A stretch of 64,000 bases of DNA, from contig NZ_JAMKBJ010000001.1 in assembly GCF_027563315.1 (NCBI RefSeq), positions 62,001-126,000 of the forward strand. Direction: 5' to 3'. This DNA is from Paenisporosarcina quisquiliarum. Lineage in GTDB: Bacteria > Bacillota > Bacilli > Bacillales_A > Planococcaceae. Under the pieces are notes generated by a model. That model ran no database searches, was not told the DNA's origin, and saw nothing but the letters and a program-made list of their open reading frames with translations. The position numbers and the translations under genes were made by a program. Shown here piece by piece: positions 1 to 9,593 of the stretch (within the stretch, counting starts at the first letter, position 1; every line of letters begins with the position of its first letter).

Positions 1-1
1 A

Positions 2-916
2 AGTGAAAGCGACAAGCTGACATTGCTTAATTTGTTGAAAGAGGTCGGACTTGTACCGAAGCAAGCGACACTTGCCAACTGGTTAAGTTCAGAAGCGAGA
101 CATTTCCAACCATCTGAAACGAATCAGAAATTGCCTACACCGGCGGCGGATCACGTGATGTCCCTATTAACTTCAATGAACAGAAAAGAGTTGGACGCCA
201 AAGTATTTGAACAACTGACGATGCTATCCAGAAAATCTAATAATCTAGTTGTTCAGCAAGCGTTAGCTATGGCTGAAGCTAACATTCAATCTGGAATGAA
301 CGGTGTAACGATTGAACAAGCAATGAAACAAATACTTAGTAATATCGGGTTTGACTACGAATCAAAGCTGGCGCAAGGAAGTAATTTAAGCCAAATAAGT
401 GAATCGCTTAAACCACAATTACTGGCATTACTCCAAAATTCCGAAATATCTGCGCAGTTGAAGGAAACAGCAGAAACGATTGTATCCCGTTTAAATGGGA
501 TGCAAATCTTATCAGGTGATAATGGTCCTCAGCATCAGTTACTTATGCAAGTTCCACTGGATTTTTTCGGGAAACGTATGGATGCTTCATTACAATGGAA
601 CGGACAAATGAAAGATGATGGAAAAATTGATTCGAATTATGCTCGGGTCATGTTTTATCTGGATTTATCTTCTTTGAAAGAGACGGTAATTGATATGCAA
701 ATTCAAAATCGGATTATCACGATTAATGTATATAACGAAAGCGAGGCATTAATGCCTTACGCAGATCAGTTCAGAGAAGCGCTTAAAACAGGTCTCAACT
801 CATTAAATTATCAATTATCTGGTGTATTTATGAAAAGCTATTCGAAGCAACCTGAGCCTCCTCCAATATTGACGAAAACGCAAGTTAGTAAGTGGGGAGT
901 GGATATTCTGGTATGA
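2..916 (+). CDS. ylqG: YlqG-like protein with FliK-type C-terminal domain (5' partial)
   Basis: The reading frame is open back to the first base of the window, so only the C-terminal ~304 residues are visible. B. subtilis has an uncharacterised gene, ylqG, in this position upstream of ylqH and sucC. The last ~100 residues look like the C-terminal domain of the flagellar hook-length control protein FliK: a beta-strand stretch (YARVMFYLDLSSL), a second strand pair (IQNRIITINVYNES), then a helix and a final strand (LNYQLSGVFM). The rest is polar and helical, as in FliK-like proteins. The stop overlaps the start of the next gene (ATGA), so the two are translationally coupled. The FliK-like reading is inference from pattern; the exact function is unknown. 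Gene identity is supported mainly by position. Confidence 0.75.
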   Translation, partial: SESDKLTLLNLLKEVGLVPKQATLANWLSSEARHFQPSETNQKLPTPAADHVMSLLTSMNRKELDAKVFEQLTMLSRKSNNLVVQQALAMAEANIQSGMNGVTIEQAMKQILSNIGFDYESKLAQGSNLSQISESLKPQLLALLQNSEISAQLKETAETIVSRLNGMQILSGDNGPQHQLLMQVPLDFFGKRMDASLQWNGQMKDDGKIDSNYARVMFYLDLSSLKETVIDMQIQNRIITINVYNESEALMPYADQFREALKTGLNSLNYQLSGVFMKSYSKQPEPPPILTKTQVSKWGVDILV

Positions 917-1197
917 GCGAAGAAAACAAGAAAATTAAAGAAGTTGTCGCCTTAACTTACAAACAGAATTTAGAAAATGCCCCAACAGTCATTGCAAAAG
1001 GCAAAGGTGTAATAGCTGAAAATCTAATCAAAATAGCACAAGAACACCAGATTCCAATACAAGAAGATCCAAGTTTAGTTGCGTTGCTCGGGCAATTGGA
1101 TATTAATGAATCAATACCCGAGGAGTTGTACCAAGCGGTAGCGGAAGTTTTTGCATTCATTTACCGTATCGACCAATCTCATGGTTTGAAAAGGTAA
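913..1197 (+). CDS. ylqH: YlqH, FlhB C-terminal domain-like protein (FlhX type)
   Basis: This 94-residue protein resembles only the cytoplasmic C-terminal domain of the flagellar export-switch protein FlhB. The shared signature is (V)VALTY, then APTVIAKGKG, then IAQEHQIPIQEDPSL and IPEELYQAVAEV, in FlhB order. The membrane domain is absent, and so is the NPTH autocleavage motif that precedes this segment in FlhB. I chose the ATG at 913, which overlaps the upstream stop as ATGA; an upstream in-frame start at 892 is possible. Free-standing FlhB-C homologues (FlhX) are known in other bacteria. Pairing with a FliK-like gene is notable because FliK and FlhB-C interact in flagellar export switching. 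No terminator is evident before the sucC promoter. Confidence 0.85.
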   Translation: MSEENKKIKEVVALTYKQNLENAPTVIAKGKGVIAENLIKIAQEHQIPIQEDPSLVALLGQLDINESIPEELYQAVAEVFAFIYRIDQSHGLKR

Positions 1198-1261
1198 GAA
1201 AAACTTTTTTTCGACAAAAAGAACAGAATATTCGCAGTTTAAGGAATATAAAGGACAAGTG

Positions 1262-1290
1262 TGGACATTGTTTGACAGGTTTAATACAAT
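1262..1290 (+). promoter_or_regulatory. Predicted sigma-A promoter of sucCD
   Basis: TGGACA (1262-1267), a 17-bp spacer and TACAAT (1285-1290) match the vegetative consensus well. The site lies about 50 bases before the sucC start, in the only gap between ylqH and sucC. Confidence 0.6.
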
Positions 1291-1338
1291 GGTTAAGGTA
1301 GTAAATTACTTGACAGAAGTTTGATTGGAGGATGTAAA

Positions 1339-2499
1339 ATGAATATCCATGAATATCAAGGTAAACAACTCCTCAGACAATATGGTGTCGCAGTATCGAA
1401 CGGTTTAGTTGCTTTTTCTCCGGAAGAAGCAGTAAAAGCTGCAAAAGAACTAGGCACAGAAGTTGTCGTGGTGAAAGCTCAAATCCACGCAGGTGGACGT
1501 GGTAAAGCTGGCGGTGTTAAAATCGCGAAGAACTTGGATGAAGTTCGTACATACGCGAAAGAACTTCTAGGTAAAGTCCTTGTCACTCATCAGACAGGTC
1601 CTGAAGGAAAAGAAATTAAGCGTCTTCTTGTTGAAGAAGGTTGCGACATTAAAAAAGAGTACTACTTAGGTTTAGTTCTTGACCGTGCAACTTCACGTGT
1701 AACTCTTATGGGTTCTGAAGAAGGCGGAATGGACATTGAAGAAGTTGCAGAAGCAACTCCTGAAAAAATCTTCAAAGAAGTAATTGATCCAGTTGTTGGA
1801 TTAACTGGCTTCCAAGCTCGTCGTATGGCTTTCAACATGAACATTCCAGCTAACTTAGTTAACAAAGCTGTGAAATTCATGCTTGGTCTTTACCAAGTAT
1901 TTGTTGAAAAAGATGCGGCAATCGTTGAAATCAATCCACTAGTTGTAACAGGTGGAGGAGACGTTATGGCACTTGACGCGAAGTTCAACTTCGACGCTAA
2001 TGCTTTATACCGTCACAAAGACATTTTAGAATTACGCGACTTCGATGAAGAAGATGCAAAAGAAATCGAAGCGTCTAAATATGACCTAAGCTATATTTCA
2101 TTAGATGGCAACATCGGATGTATGGTTAACGGTGCTGGACTAGCTATGGCAACAATGGATACGATTAGCTATTACGGCGGATCACCCGCTAACTTCCTTG
2201 ACGTTGGGGGCGGTGCGACAGCTGAGAAAGTAACGGAAGCATTTAAAATCATTCTTTCAGACAAAAATGTTAAAGGTATTTTCGTTAACATCTTTGGTGG
2301 AATCATGAAGTGTGACGTTATCGCTGAAGGCGTAATCACAGCTGCGAAAGAAGTTGGATTGCAAGTACCTTTAGTTGTTCGTTTGGAAGGTACAAACGTA
2401 GAACTTGGGAAGAAACTATTGAATGAATCTGGCTTAAACATTATTGCGGCTGGCTCTATGGCTGATGGCGCGCAAAAAATTGTTGAACTTGTAGGCTAA
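1339..2499 (+). CDS. sucC: Succinyl-CoA synthetase (ADP-forming) beta subunit
   Basis: SucC forms the TCA-cycle enzyme with SucD that converts succinyl-CoA, ADP and phosphate to succinate, CoA and ATP. The protein begins [12 protein letters not shown], the family's standard N-terminus. It has the ATP-grasp glycine-rich segment [15 protein letters not shown] near residue 50 and the C-terminal ligase segments [12 protein letters not shown] and [13 protein letters not shown]. The length of 386 residues is typical. The start is the ATG at 1339 behind GGAGG (1327-1331); an in-frame TTG at 1321 overlaps the ribosome site region and is unlikely. sucD follows after 18 bases, so the two form an operon from the promoter at 1262-1290, closed by the terminator at 3431-3471. 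Confidence 0.98.
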   Translation: MNIHEYQGKQLLRQYGVAVSNGLVAFSPEEAVKAAKELGTEVVVVKAQIHAGGRGKAGGVKIAKNLDEVRTYAKELLGKVLVTHQTGPEGKEIKRLLVEEGCDIKKEYYLGLVLDRATSRVTLMGSEEGGMDIEEVAEATPEKIFKEVIDPVVGLTGFQARRMAFNMNIPANLVNKAVKFMLGLYQVFVEKDAAIVEINPLVVTGGGDVMALDAKFNFDANALYRHKDILELRDFDEEDAKEIEASKYDLSYISLDGNIGCMVNGAGLAMATMDTISYYGGSPANFLDVGGGATAEKVTEAFKIILSDKNVKGIFVNIFGGIMKCDVIAEGVITAAKEVGLQVPLVVRLEGTNVELGKKLLNESGLNIIAAGSMADGAQKIVELVG

Positions 2500-2517
2500 G
2501 AAAGGCAGGGACAAAAG

Positions 2518-3420
2518 ATGAGCGTTTATATTAACAAAGATACGAAAGTACTCGTGCAAGGTATTACGGGATCAACAGCTCTTTTCCATACAAAGCAAAT
2601 GCTTGAATATGGTACAAAAATCGTCGCTGGTGTAACTCCAGGTAAAGGCGGAACTGAAGCTGAAGGCGTACCCGTTTTCAATACAGTAGAAGAAGCTGTG
2701 AAAGCAACTGGCGCTAACGTGTCCGTTATTTATGTTCCAGCTCCATTCGCTGCAGATGCTATTCTTGAAGCAGTAGATGCTGAATTGGATATGGCGATTT
2801 GTATTACTGAACATATTCCTGTTCTTGATATGGTCAAAGTTAAACGCTATATGGAAGGCAAGAAAACGCGTTTAGTCGGACCGAACTGCCCAGGTGTAAT
2901 TACACCTGAAGAATGTAAAATTGGTATTATGCCAGGATACATTCACAAAAAAGGCCATGTAGGCGTAGTTTCACGTTCTGGTACACTAACTTATGAAGCG
3001 GTACACCAACTTTCTCAAGAAGGTATTGGACAAAGTACAGCTGTAGGTATTGGTGGAGACCCAGTAAACGGAACTGACTTCATCGATGCATTATCTGCAT
3101 TCAATGAAGATCCAGATACTTACGCAGTAGTTATGATTGGTGAGATCGGCGGAACAGCTGAAGAAGAAGCTGCTGAGTGGATCAAAGCTAACATGACTAA
3201 ACCTGTTGTAGGTTTCATTGGTGGACAAACAGCTCCAGAAGGCAAGCGTATGGGTCATGCCGGCGCGATTATTTCTGGCGGTAAAGGTACAGCAGCTGAC
3301 AAAATCAAAGCAATGAACGAAGCTGGCATGGAAGTTGCAGCTACTCCATCTGTTATTGGTGAAACTTTAATCAAAGTGATTAAAGAAAAAGGCTTGTACG
3401 ATCAATGTAAAACTCATTAA
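2518..3420 (+). CDS. sucD: Succinyl-CoA synthetase alpha subunit
   Basis: SucD binds CoA and carries the phosphohistidine intermediate. The start [18 protein letters not shown] is the family's CoA-binding Rossmann entry. [10 protein letters not shown] and the active-site segment MGHAGAI, with the phosphorylated His at about residue 247, are intact. The length is 300 residues, as in B. subtilis. The ribosome site is AAGGCAGGG before the ATG. It lies 18 bases behind sucC in the same transcription unit. A strong terminator follows 10 bases after the stop, which makes sucCD a closed two-gene operon. Nothing unusual was seen in the sequence. Confidence 0.98.
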   Translation: MSVYINKDTKVLVQGITGSTALFHTKQMLEYGTKIVAGVTPGKGGTEAEGVPVFNTVEEAVKATGANVSVIYVPAPFAADAILEAVDAELDMAICITEHIPVLDMVKVKRYMEGKKTRLVGPNCPGVITPEECKIGIMPGYIHKKGHVGVVSRSGTLTYEAVHQLSQEGIGQSTAVGIGGDPVNGTDFIDALSAFNEDPDTYAVVMIGEIGGTAEEEAAEWIKANMTKPVVGFIGGQTAPEGKRMGHAGAIISGGKGTAADKIKAMNEAGMEVAATPSVIGETLIKVIKEKGLYDQCKTH

Positions 3421-3430
3421 TTAAAATGAA

Positions 3431-3471
3431 AGCCAGAAACGTTGTGTAATCAACGTTTCTGGCTTTTTTTC
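3431..3471 (+). terminator. Intrinsic terminator of sucCD
   Basis: A perfect 14-bp stem (AGCCAGAAACGTTG with its complement) and a six-base loop (3445-3450) are followed directly by a run of T. Confidence 0.93.
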
Positions 3472-3573
3472 TAGTAAAAGTTTCATCAAATGAAATTACA
3501 TGTAGATTCGATTTTTACTGGTCTTAAATAGCGATGAAAATTAAGTATTTTTTAGCTTTTTCTTCTTGATGTA
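3472..3573. other. Intergenic, no gene seen
   Basis: This AT-rich stretch lies between the sucD terminator and the structured repeat. I see no supported gene or regulatory site in it. Confidence 0.5.
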
Positions 3574-3700
3574 TGATATGGAGGAAAACAGCGGAGACTC
3601 CAGCGGGAAAAGCGAAGTGTTTGAAATCCACACGAACGATCAGTGCGTGTTAATTCGGCGCAAGTCCGCGGAAAGCGTAGCTGCTTTGCGGAATATCAAC
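3574..3700 (+). repeat. Structured interspersed repeat, degenerate copy
   Basis: This stretch is markedly more GC-rich than its surroundings and is bounded by complementary ends (TGATAT at 3574-3579, ATATCA at 3693-3698). It shares GGAGACTCCAGCGGGAA and AAGCGAAG with the fuller copies at 12600-12814 and 38244-38366. A 62-codon open frame crosses it, but the composition is that of the repeat, not of a gene. It resembles a repeat type seen between genes in many Bacillales; I know of no assigned function. Confidence 0.6.
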
Positions 3701-3965
3701 TTAGTGATAATTCTCTCTTGCATTCATTCTTTTTGCATTCATTCACTATTTTAATATTAAGACAGATTGTTTTAAGTGATGAATTGAATAAAAGCAAGAT
3801 TCTAAAATAGATAAGGTTATTATATAGAAGAAACTCAAAATATAATTTATTACATAATAGAGTCGAAACCGGTCGAAAACTGGTCAATTTAGAAGAAACA
3901 GATTATTATAAAAGATGTCGGCCCATCATCCGATGTATTGTTGTGTTATAAAAAGGAGGAAATGC
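3701..3965. other. dprA upstream region with 12-bp direct repeat
   Basis: This is an AT-rich gap of 265 bases. It contains an exact direct repeat TTGCATTCATTC at 3718-3729 and 3733-3744, separated by three bases. A second imperfect repeat of the form GAAACCGGTC / GAAAACTGGTC lies near 3862-3882. No clear sigma-A promoter with correct spacing was found. AAAAAGGAGG at 3950-3959 is the dprA ribosome site. Confidence 0.4.
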
Positions 3966-4862
3966 ATGATCAAACAAACATTTTATCAACGATTGTTGGC
4001 TCTTCACTACGTTTTGCCAATCCCTCTTAATCGCTTGGAGCCCCTACTTCAAGAAGATAACGATTTAACCGCATGTGAGGGAATGAGTTCCTATCAGCTC
4101 TCAAGATTGTTAAGGTTAACGCCTGAACGTGCCAGGAAATTTAAAGAAGCATATAACAAAGTGCTTGGAACCCCCCTTGTACAAGCATATAACACGAATA
4201 ATATTACCCCAATCCCTTTTAACCATCCCTATTATCCCAAACAATTAAAAACTCTGTATGACCCGCCTACAATCCTTTACGCGAAAGGCAATATTGATTA
4301 TTTAACCATGAAAAATTACGTGTCTGTAATTGGAGCGAGAGATGCTACAAACTATTCGAAGGATGCTATGTCTTTTATTCTTCCTCCCCTTGTACAAAAT
4401 GGAATCGTGATTGTCAGTGGCATGGCGAAAGGTGCTGATGCCATGGCCCATCAAGCAACTCATAACCTTGGTGGAAAAACCATCGGAATTCTCGGTCATG
4501 GTCACTATACCCGTTACCCAAAAGAGAATGATCAGTTATATACAATTATGGAACAGCATCATTTAACCTTATCTGAATATCCACCGTACATTACACCACA
4601 AAAGTGGTATTTCCCTATGCGTAACCGCTTAATCAGTGGCCTTTGCGATGCGTTGGTTGTTACAGAAGCAAAAGAAAAAAGCGGTACAGTTATTACACTT
4701 CAGCATGCTTTGGACAATGGGAAAGATGTTTATTGTGTCCCAGGTCCCATAACGTCCATTTTATCGCTTGGACCGAATCAGTCGTTGTTAGAAGGGGCAA
4801 AACCGGTCTGGAATGGGTATCAAATTGTAGAAGATTTTCAGGACTTGTCGTTTCAAAAATAA
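3966..4862 (+). CDS. dprA: DNA-processing protein DprA/Smf
   Basis: DprA binds incoming single-stranded DNA during natural transformation and loads RecA on it. The Rossmann-like core is visible: VIGARDAT near residue 120, IVSGMAKGADAMAHQ near 155, then SEYPP and FPMRNRLISGL, and KSGTVITLQHAL and VYCVPGPI. The length of 298 residues matches the B. subtilis protein. The N-terminal ~70 residues form a SAM-like helical region. The start is the ATG at 3966 behind AAAGGAGG; in-frame codons further upstream have no ribosome site. Transformation in this organism is inference: the gene is also kept in species not known to be competent. topA follows after about 105 bases with its own likely promoter. 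Confidence 0.95.
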   Translation: MIKQTFYQRLLALHYVLPIPLNRLEPLLQEDNDLTACEGMSSYQLSRLLRLTPERARKFKEAYNKVLGTPLVQAYNTNNITPIPFNHPYYPKQLKTLYDPPTILYAKGNIDYLTMKNYVSVIGARDATNYSKDAMSFILPPLVQNGIVIVSGMAKGADAMAHQATHNLGGKTIGILGHGHYTRYPKENDQLYTIMEQHHLTLSEYPPYITPQKWYFPMRNRLISGLCDALVVTEAKEKSGTVITLQHALDNGKDVYCVPGPITSILSLGPNQSLLEGAKPVWNGYQIVEDFQDLSFQK

Positions 4863-4881
4863 ATTGCGTAATGAAAAATGG

Positions 4882-4910
4882 TTGCAATATACTAGAATCT
4901 GTTATACATT
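4882..4910 (+). promoter_or_regulatory. Predicted sigma-A promoter of topA
   Basis: TTGCAA (4882-4887) and TACATT (4905-4910) are spaced by 17 bp. An overlapping alternative is TTGCGT (4864-4869) with TATACT (4888-4893) at 18 bp. Which one is used cannot be decided from sequence. Confidence 0.45.
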
Positions 4911-4967
4911 TTGCAACAGGTATTTCTTTTATTGATTTATTAGGAACCTCTATGAGGAGGCACATAC

Positions 4968-7043
4968 ATGTCGGATTTTTTAGTGATTGTGGAATCGCCA
5001 GCCAAAGCGAAAACGATTGAACGTTATCTTGGCAAAAAATATAAAGTGAAAGCATCACTTGGTCATGTTCGTGATTTACCACGTAGTCAAATGGGTGTGG
5101 ATGTAGAAAATGAATACACGCCTAAGTACATTACGATTCGTGGCAAAGGCCCAGTTATGCAAGATTTAAAATCAGCAGCCAAAAAAGCGAAGAAAATTTA
5201 TCTCGCGGCTGACCCCGATCGCGAAGGTGAAGCAATTGCTTGGCATCTCGCGAATTCATTGAACATTGATATTGAATCAGATTGTCGCGTTGTATTTAAT
5301 GAAATTACAAAAGACGCAATAAAAGAATCATTTAAAAACCCACGTCCCATTGATATGGATCTAGTGGACGCACAACAAGCACGACGTATATTGGACAGGC
5401 TCGTTGGATATAACATCAGCCCGATTCTATGGAAGAAAGTCAAAAAAGGTCTATCAGCAGGACGTGTACAATCCGTTGCGTTGAGACTGATTATTGATCG
5501 TGAGAACGAAATAAAGAACTTCCAGCCTGAAGAATATTGGTCAATCGAAGGTAGCTTTGAAAAAGGCAAAAAATCTTTTGATGCTATGTACTTCGGAAAC
5601 GGGGCCGAAAAAGTAAAACTGACAAACGAAGCCCAAGTAAAAGAAATCTTAAAACAACTTAAAGGTGACAAGTTTGAAGTCACAAGTGTTGTAAAAAAAG
5701 AACGTAAACGTAACCCTGCACCATCGTTTACTACATCATCTCTTCAACAGGAAGCGGCACGTAAATTAAACTTCCGAGCAAGAAAAACAATGATGCTCGC
5801 TCAGCAGCTTTATGAAGGATTGAATGTTGGAAAAGAAGGCACAGTCGGGTTGATTACGTATATGCGTACAGATTCTACGCGAATTTCAGATACTGCGAAA
5901 AAAGATGCACACAGTTATATTGAAAGTGAATATGGCAAAGAATATGTCACCACTTCGACAGGACCAGCTAAACAATCAAGTAAGTCTCAAGATGCCCATG
6001 AAGCGATTCGTCCAACGAGTGTACTTAGATCTCCTGATCAGCTGAAATCGATTCTTTCAAAAGATTTATTAAAACTATACAAATTGATTTGGGAACGCTT
6101 CTTGGCAAGCCAGATGTCACCGGCTGTTTTGGATACGGTTACGATTGACTTAACAAATGAGAATGTTGTTTTCCGTGCAAATGGTTCACAAGTGAAATTC
6201 CCTGGTTTCATGAAATTGTATGTAGAAGGTAACGATGATCAAGTAGAAGAAAAAGATCGCATTTTACCCGAAATGGAAAAAGGCGACTTTGTGAAGAAGC
6301 TTGAAATCGAGCCAAAGCAACATTTCACACAACCACCTCCACGTTATTCAGAGGCCCGATTAGTTAAAACGCTTGAAGAATTAGGTATAGGTCGACCATC
6401 GACTTATGCGCCAACGCTTGATACAATACAAAAGCGAGGGTATGTTTCACTCGATGCAAAACGATTTGTGCCGACTGAACTTGGTGGCATTGTTCATCAG
6501 CTTGTGTTGGAGTTTTTCCCAGACATCATCGACATAGAGTTTACTGCCCAAATGGAAAAAGATTTGGACAGCGTTGAAGAAGGTCAGGAAAAATGGGTTC
6601 ATATCATTGATAAATTCTACAAAGACTTTGAAAAGCATGTAACACATGCAGACAAAGAAATGGAGAAAGTTGTAATCAAGGATGAGCCTGCAGGAGAAGA
6701 TTGTGAAAAATGTGGTTCTGCAATGGTCTTTAAATTAGGCAGATATGGGAAATTCATGGCATGCAGCAACTTCCCGGATTGTCGTAATACAAAAGCAATT
6801 GTTAAAAATATCGGTGTGACGTGTCCAAGCTGTAAAGAAGGCGAAGTCGTTGAACGTAAAAGTAAAACGAAACGAATTTTTTATGGATGTGACCGCTATC
6901 CAACATGTGAATTCGTATCATGGGACAAACCGATCAGTCGTCCATGTCCAAAATGTAGCGAATTGCTAGTAGAGAAAAAACTGAAAAAAGGTATACAAAT
7001 TCAGTGTACATCTTGTGATTATAAGGAAGACGCACAAGCATAA
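4968..7043 (+). CDS. topA: DNA topoisomerase I
   Basis: TopA is a type IA topoisomerase that relaxes negative supercoils behind transcription. The N-terminal TOPRIM domain has [19 protein letters not shown] and the acidic motif [15 protein letters not shown]. The catalytic tyrosine is Y298 in [11 protein letters not shown]. Three C-terminal zinc-binding modules follow residue ~570, each with two CxxC-like pairs (CEKCG...CSNFPDC, CPSCK...CDRYPTC, CPKCS...CTSC). The length of 691 residues equals the B. subtilis enzyme. The start ATG follows GAGGAGG. Position between dprA and trmFO is the usual Bacillales order. Confidence 0.98.
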   Translation: MSDFLVIVESPAKAKTIERYLGKKYKVKASLGHVRDLPRSQMGVDVENEYTPKYITIRGKGPVMQDLKSAAKKAKKIYLAADPDREGEAIAWHLANSLNIDIESDCRVVFNEITKDAIKESFKNPRPIDMDLVDAQQARRILDRLVGYNISPILWKKVKKGLSAGRVQSVALRLIIDRENEIKNFQPEEYWSIEGSFEKGKKSFDAMYFGNGAEKVKLTNEAQVKEILKQLKGDKFEVTSVVKKERKRNPAPSFTTSSLQQEAARKLNFRARKTMMLAQQLYEGLNVGKEGTVGLITYMRTDSTRISDTAKKDAHSYIESEYGKEYVTTSTGPAKQSSKSQDAHEAIRPTSVLRSPDQLKSILSKDLLKLYKLIWERFLASQMSPAVLDTVTIDLTNENVVFRANGSQVKFPGFMKLYVEGNDDQVEEKDRILPEMEKGDFVKKLEIEPKQHFTQPPPRYSEARLVKTLEELGIGRPSTYAPTLDTIQKRGYVSLDAKRFVPTELGGIVHQLVLEFFPDIIDIEFTAQMEKDLDSVEEGQEKWVHIIDKFYKDFEKHVTHADKEMEKVVIKDEPAGEDCEKCGSAMVFKLGRYGKFMACSNFPDCRNTKAIVKNIGVTCPSCKEGEVVERKSKTKRIFYGCDRYPTCEFVSWDKPISRPCPKCSELLVEKKLKKGIQIQCTSCDYKEDAQA

Positions 7044-7057
7044 AAAATGAAACGCAC

Positions 7058-7108
7058 AAAGCGTCAGTCGAGTTGGACCGTAATAGGGTCTTCTGGACTG
7101 ACGTTTGA
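7058..7108 (+). other. Stem-loop after topA
   Basis: CGTCAGTC (7062-7069) pairs with GACTGACG (7096-7103), extended by flanking A/T pairs with one bulged G. A small inner GACC/GGTC stem is also possible. There is no clear T-run, so it could be a weak terminator, an mRNA-stabilising end or a leader element of trmFO. Confidence 0.4.
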
Positions 7109-7194
7109 ATTTGTACATAGTAAAAAAAGATTGAAATTAATAATCTGCGAAAGTGTATGCTTTCTGAGATTTTTAGAAAAGGTTGGTGTAGAAA

Positions 7195-8502
7195 TTGACA
7201 ATCGTCAATGTTATAGGAGCAGGTCTTGCAGGAAGTGAAGCGGCGTGGCAAATCGCTAAAAGAGGTGTCCGGGTTCGCTTATACGAAATGCGTCCAGTTA
7301 AACAAACGGCTGCTCATCATACGGATAAATTCGCTGAACTGGTGTGTTCAAACTCTTTACGTGCTAACACATTGACTAATGCAGTCGGCGTAATTAAAGA
7401 AGAAATGAGAATGCTGGATTCCGTTATTATGGGAGCTGCAGATCAATGTTCTGTGCCTGCAGGCGGTGCTCTTGCGGTAGACCGTCACGAATTTGCAGGC
7501 TACGTAACGGATAAAGTGAAAAATCATCCTCTTGTTGAAGTAATCAATGAAGAAGTAACGGAAATTCCTGAAGGTATTACGATTATCGCCACAGGACCTT
7601 TAACTTCTCAAGCTTTGGCTGAAAAGATTCAACAATTGACCGGTCAGGATTATTTATACTTTTATGATGCAGCTGCTCCCATTGTGGAAAAAGAAAGTAT
7701 CGATATGGACAAAGTTTATGTGAAATCCCGCTACGACAAAGGGGAAGCGGCATACATCAATTGCCCGATGACTGAAGAAGAGTTTGACCGTTTTTATGAA
7801 GCATTGATTTCAGCTGAAGTGGTGCCTTTGAAAGAATTTGAAAAAGAGATTTATTTCGAAGGTTGTATGCCATTTGAAGTGATGGCTGAACGTGGGAAAA
7901 AGACTATATTATTCGGCCCGATGAAGCCAGTTGGTCTTGAAGATCCGAAAACTGGTAAGATTCCATATGCAGTTGTTCAGTTGCGTCAAGATGATGCAGC
8001 GGGCACTTTGTACAACATTGTCGGATTTCAGACACATTTGAAATGGGGTCCACAAAAACAAGTTTTGCAGTTAATTCCAGGTTTGGAAAACGTGGAAATC
8101 GTTCGCTATGGCGTTATGCACCGCAATACGTTCATTAATTCCCCAAGAGTTTTAAAACCTACTTATCAATTGAAAACAAATGATATGATATTCTTTGCAG
8201 GTCAAATGACAGGTGTAGAAGGTTATGTGGAATCCGCGGGAAGTGGCTTAATAGCAGGCATAAACGCTGCTAGAATGGCTTTAGGAGAAGAATTGCTCGT
8301 GTTCCCTGAAGCAACAGCATTAGGAAGTTTGGCTCGATACATTACTGAAGCCGACCCTAAAAACTTCCAGCCGATGAACGTTAACTTTGGTTTATTCCCT
8401 GCATTGCCGCAGCGATACAAAACGAAAGAAAAACGCGGTGAGAAGCAAGCTGAACGAGCGCTAGGCACAATTCAAAATTTTATGAATTCACTTTCGATTT
8501 AA
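7195..8502 (+). CDS. trmFO: tRNA (uracil-54-C5)-methyltransferase, folate/FAD-dependent
   Basis: TrmFO makes m5U54 in the T-loop of tRNAs, using methylenetetrahydrofolate and reduced FAD. The N-terminal dinucleotide-binding motif is [13 protein letters not shown]. The two conserved cysteines are C51 in LVCSNSLRA and C224 in [23 protein letters not shown] near the C-terminus is a typical FAD-contact segment. The length of 435 residues equals the B. subtilis protein. Translation appears to start at a TTG, because no in-frame ATG or GTG lies at the family's conserved N-terminus; the upstream AAAAGG is a weak ribosome site. It is followed by a terminator and then xerC. Confidence 0.96.
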   Translation: MTIVNVIGAGLAGSEAAWQIAKRGVRVRLYEMRPVKQTAAHHTDKFAELVCSNSLRANTLTNAVGVIKEEMRMLDSVIMGAADQCSVPAGGALAVDRHEFAGYVTDKVKNHPLVEVINEEVTEIPEGITIIATGPLTSQALAEKIQQLTGQDYLYFYDAAAPIVEKESIDMDKVYVKSRYDKGEAAYINCPMTEEEFDRFYEALISAEVVPLKEFEKEIYFEGCMPFEVMAERGKKTILFGPMKPVGLEDPKTGKIPYAVVQLRQDDAAGTLYNIVGFQTHLKWGPQKQVLQLIPGLENVEIVRYGVMHRNTFINSPRVLKPTYQLKTNDMIFFAGQMTGVEGYVESAGSGLIAGINAARMALGEELLVFPEATALGSLARYITEADPKNFQPMNVNFGLFPALPQRYKTKEKRGEKQAERALGTIQNFMNSLSI

Positions 8503-8508
8503 TTGCTG

Positions 8509-8546
8509 AAAGCCTCTAATTATTGTTATAATTTAGAGGCTTTTTA
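8509..8546 (+). terminator. Intrinsic terminator after trmFO
   Basis: AAGCCTCTAA and its near-perfect complement close an 11-13 base loop and run into TTTTT. Confidence 0.85.
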
Positions 8547-8548
8547 CT

Positions 8549-8576
8549 TTGTCAAATTTATTAATTCGTATACATT
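8549..8576 (+). promoter_or_regulatory. Predicted sigma-A promoter of xerC-hslVU
   Basis: TTGTCA (8549-8554), a 16-bp spacer and TACATT (8571-8576) lie just after the trmFO terminator. They leave a leader of about 85 bases before xerC. Confidence 0.5.
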
Positions 8577-8668
8577 TCATTTTTCGCGTGTTTTGCCATC
8601 CACCTGCTCCGGCTGTTTCAAGACTGGACGGTTCCTGGCTCTTTAACTATTTGGAGGTGCAGACACCT

Positions 8669-9562
8669 ATGACTCCGTTAGAAGCTTTGTCTCAATTTAA
8701 AAGTTATATACAGCTTGAAAAGAACTATTCAGAACACACTGTTCGAGAATATGAATCAGACCTACTCTACTTTTTTGATTTTTTACAATCAGAAGGAATT
8801 ACTAGCTTACATGATGTTGAATATATCCATGCCCGACTTTATGTGACAAAACTGTACGATGAATCACTTTCACGTACCTCAATTTCCAGAAAGATATCGG
8901 CGATCCGTTCATTTTTTAAATTTGGTAACAGGGAATTCGGTTTAAAAGAAGATGCCTTTCGCTCGTTATATCATCCCAAAAAAGAGGAACGTCTTCCTCA
9001 TTTTTTTTATGAAGAAGAATTGCAACAGTTGTTTCTAGCTACTGAAGGCGAAGAACCTATGATTCTTCGAAACCGGGCTATACTTGAAATGTTGTATGCA
9101 ACCGGAATTCGTGTAAGTGAATTGACATCATTAGAAGAACGGGATATTGATATGCGTCTCGGCATCATGCGGGTAATGGGTAAAGGCCGAAAAGAGAGAT
9201 ATGTACCGTTTGGTCAGTTTGCTCAAGATGCGTTGGAACTCTATATGGACAACGCGCGTCTTAAACTAATGAAACAAGCAAAACACAATTTTGTTTTTAC
9301 AAATATGCGTGGTCAACCTTTGACTCCACGTGGTGTTAGATATATACTGAGCGACTTAGTGGAAAAAGCATCATTGCATACTAAAATCTATCCGCATATG
9401 TTGCGGCATACATTTGCGACACACTTACTGAACAATGGGGCAGACTTGAGAACAGTCCAGGAATTACTGGGACATAGTCATTTGTCTTCGACACAAGTTT
9501 ATACACACGTAACCAAAGAACATTTGCGAAAAACTTATATGAATGCGCATCCTAGAGCATAA
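8669..9562 (+). CDS. xerC: Tyrosine recombinase XerC (CodV)
   Basis: XerC works with XerD at the dif site to resolve chromosome dimers. The N-terminal SAM-like core-binding domain (FKSYIQLEKNYSEHTVREY) precedes the catalytic domain. The catalytic set is complete: R148 in TGIRVSEL, a lysine in GKGRKERYVP, H243 and R246 in HMLRHTFATHLL, a later His in LLGHSHLSSTQ, and nucleophile Y278 in QVYTHV. The length is 297 residues. The start is the ATG at 8669 with GGAGGTG at 8653-8659; an in-frame TTG further upstream would add 40 residues that resemble no Xer protein. Its place before hslVU-codY is the standard order, as in the codV operon of B. subtilis. Confidence 0.96.
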   Translation: MTPLEALSQFKSYIQLEKNYSEHTVREYESDLLYFFDFLQSEGITSLHDVEYIHARLYVTKLYDESLSRTSISRKISAIRSFFKFGNREFGLKEDAFRSLYHPKKEERLPHFFYEEELQQLFLATEGEEPMILRNRAILEMLYATGIRVSELTSLEERDIDMRLGIMRVMGKGRKERYVPFGQFAQDALELYMDNARLKLMKQAKHNFVFTNMRGQPLTPRGVRYILSDLVEKASLHTKIYPHMLRHTFATHLLNNGADLRTVQELLGHSHLSSTQVYTHVTKEHLRKTYMNAHPRA

Positions 9563-9593
9563 TGATGGATGAGCTAAACGAGAGGTGAACATC

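Noticed and set aside
3566-3754. 62-codon open frame after sucCD
   Set aside because: It spans the degenerate repeat copy, lacks a ribosome site and has no recognisable product.
5198-5683. 161-codon minus-strand frame inside topA
   Set aside because: It is the antisense of a well-conserved coding region; its composition follows from topA codons.
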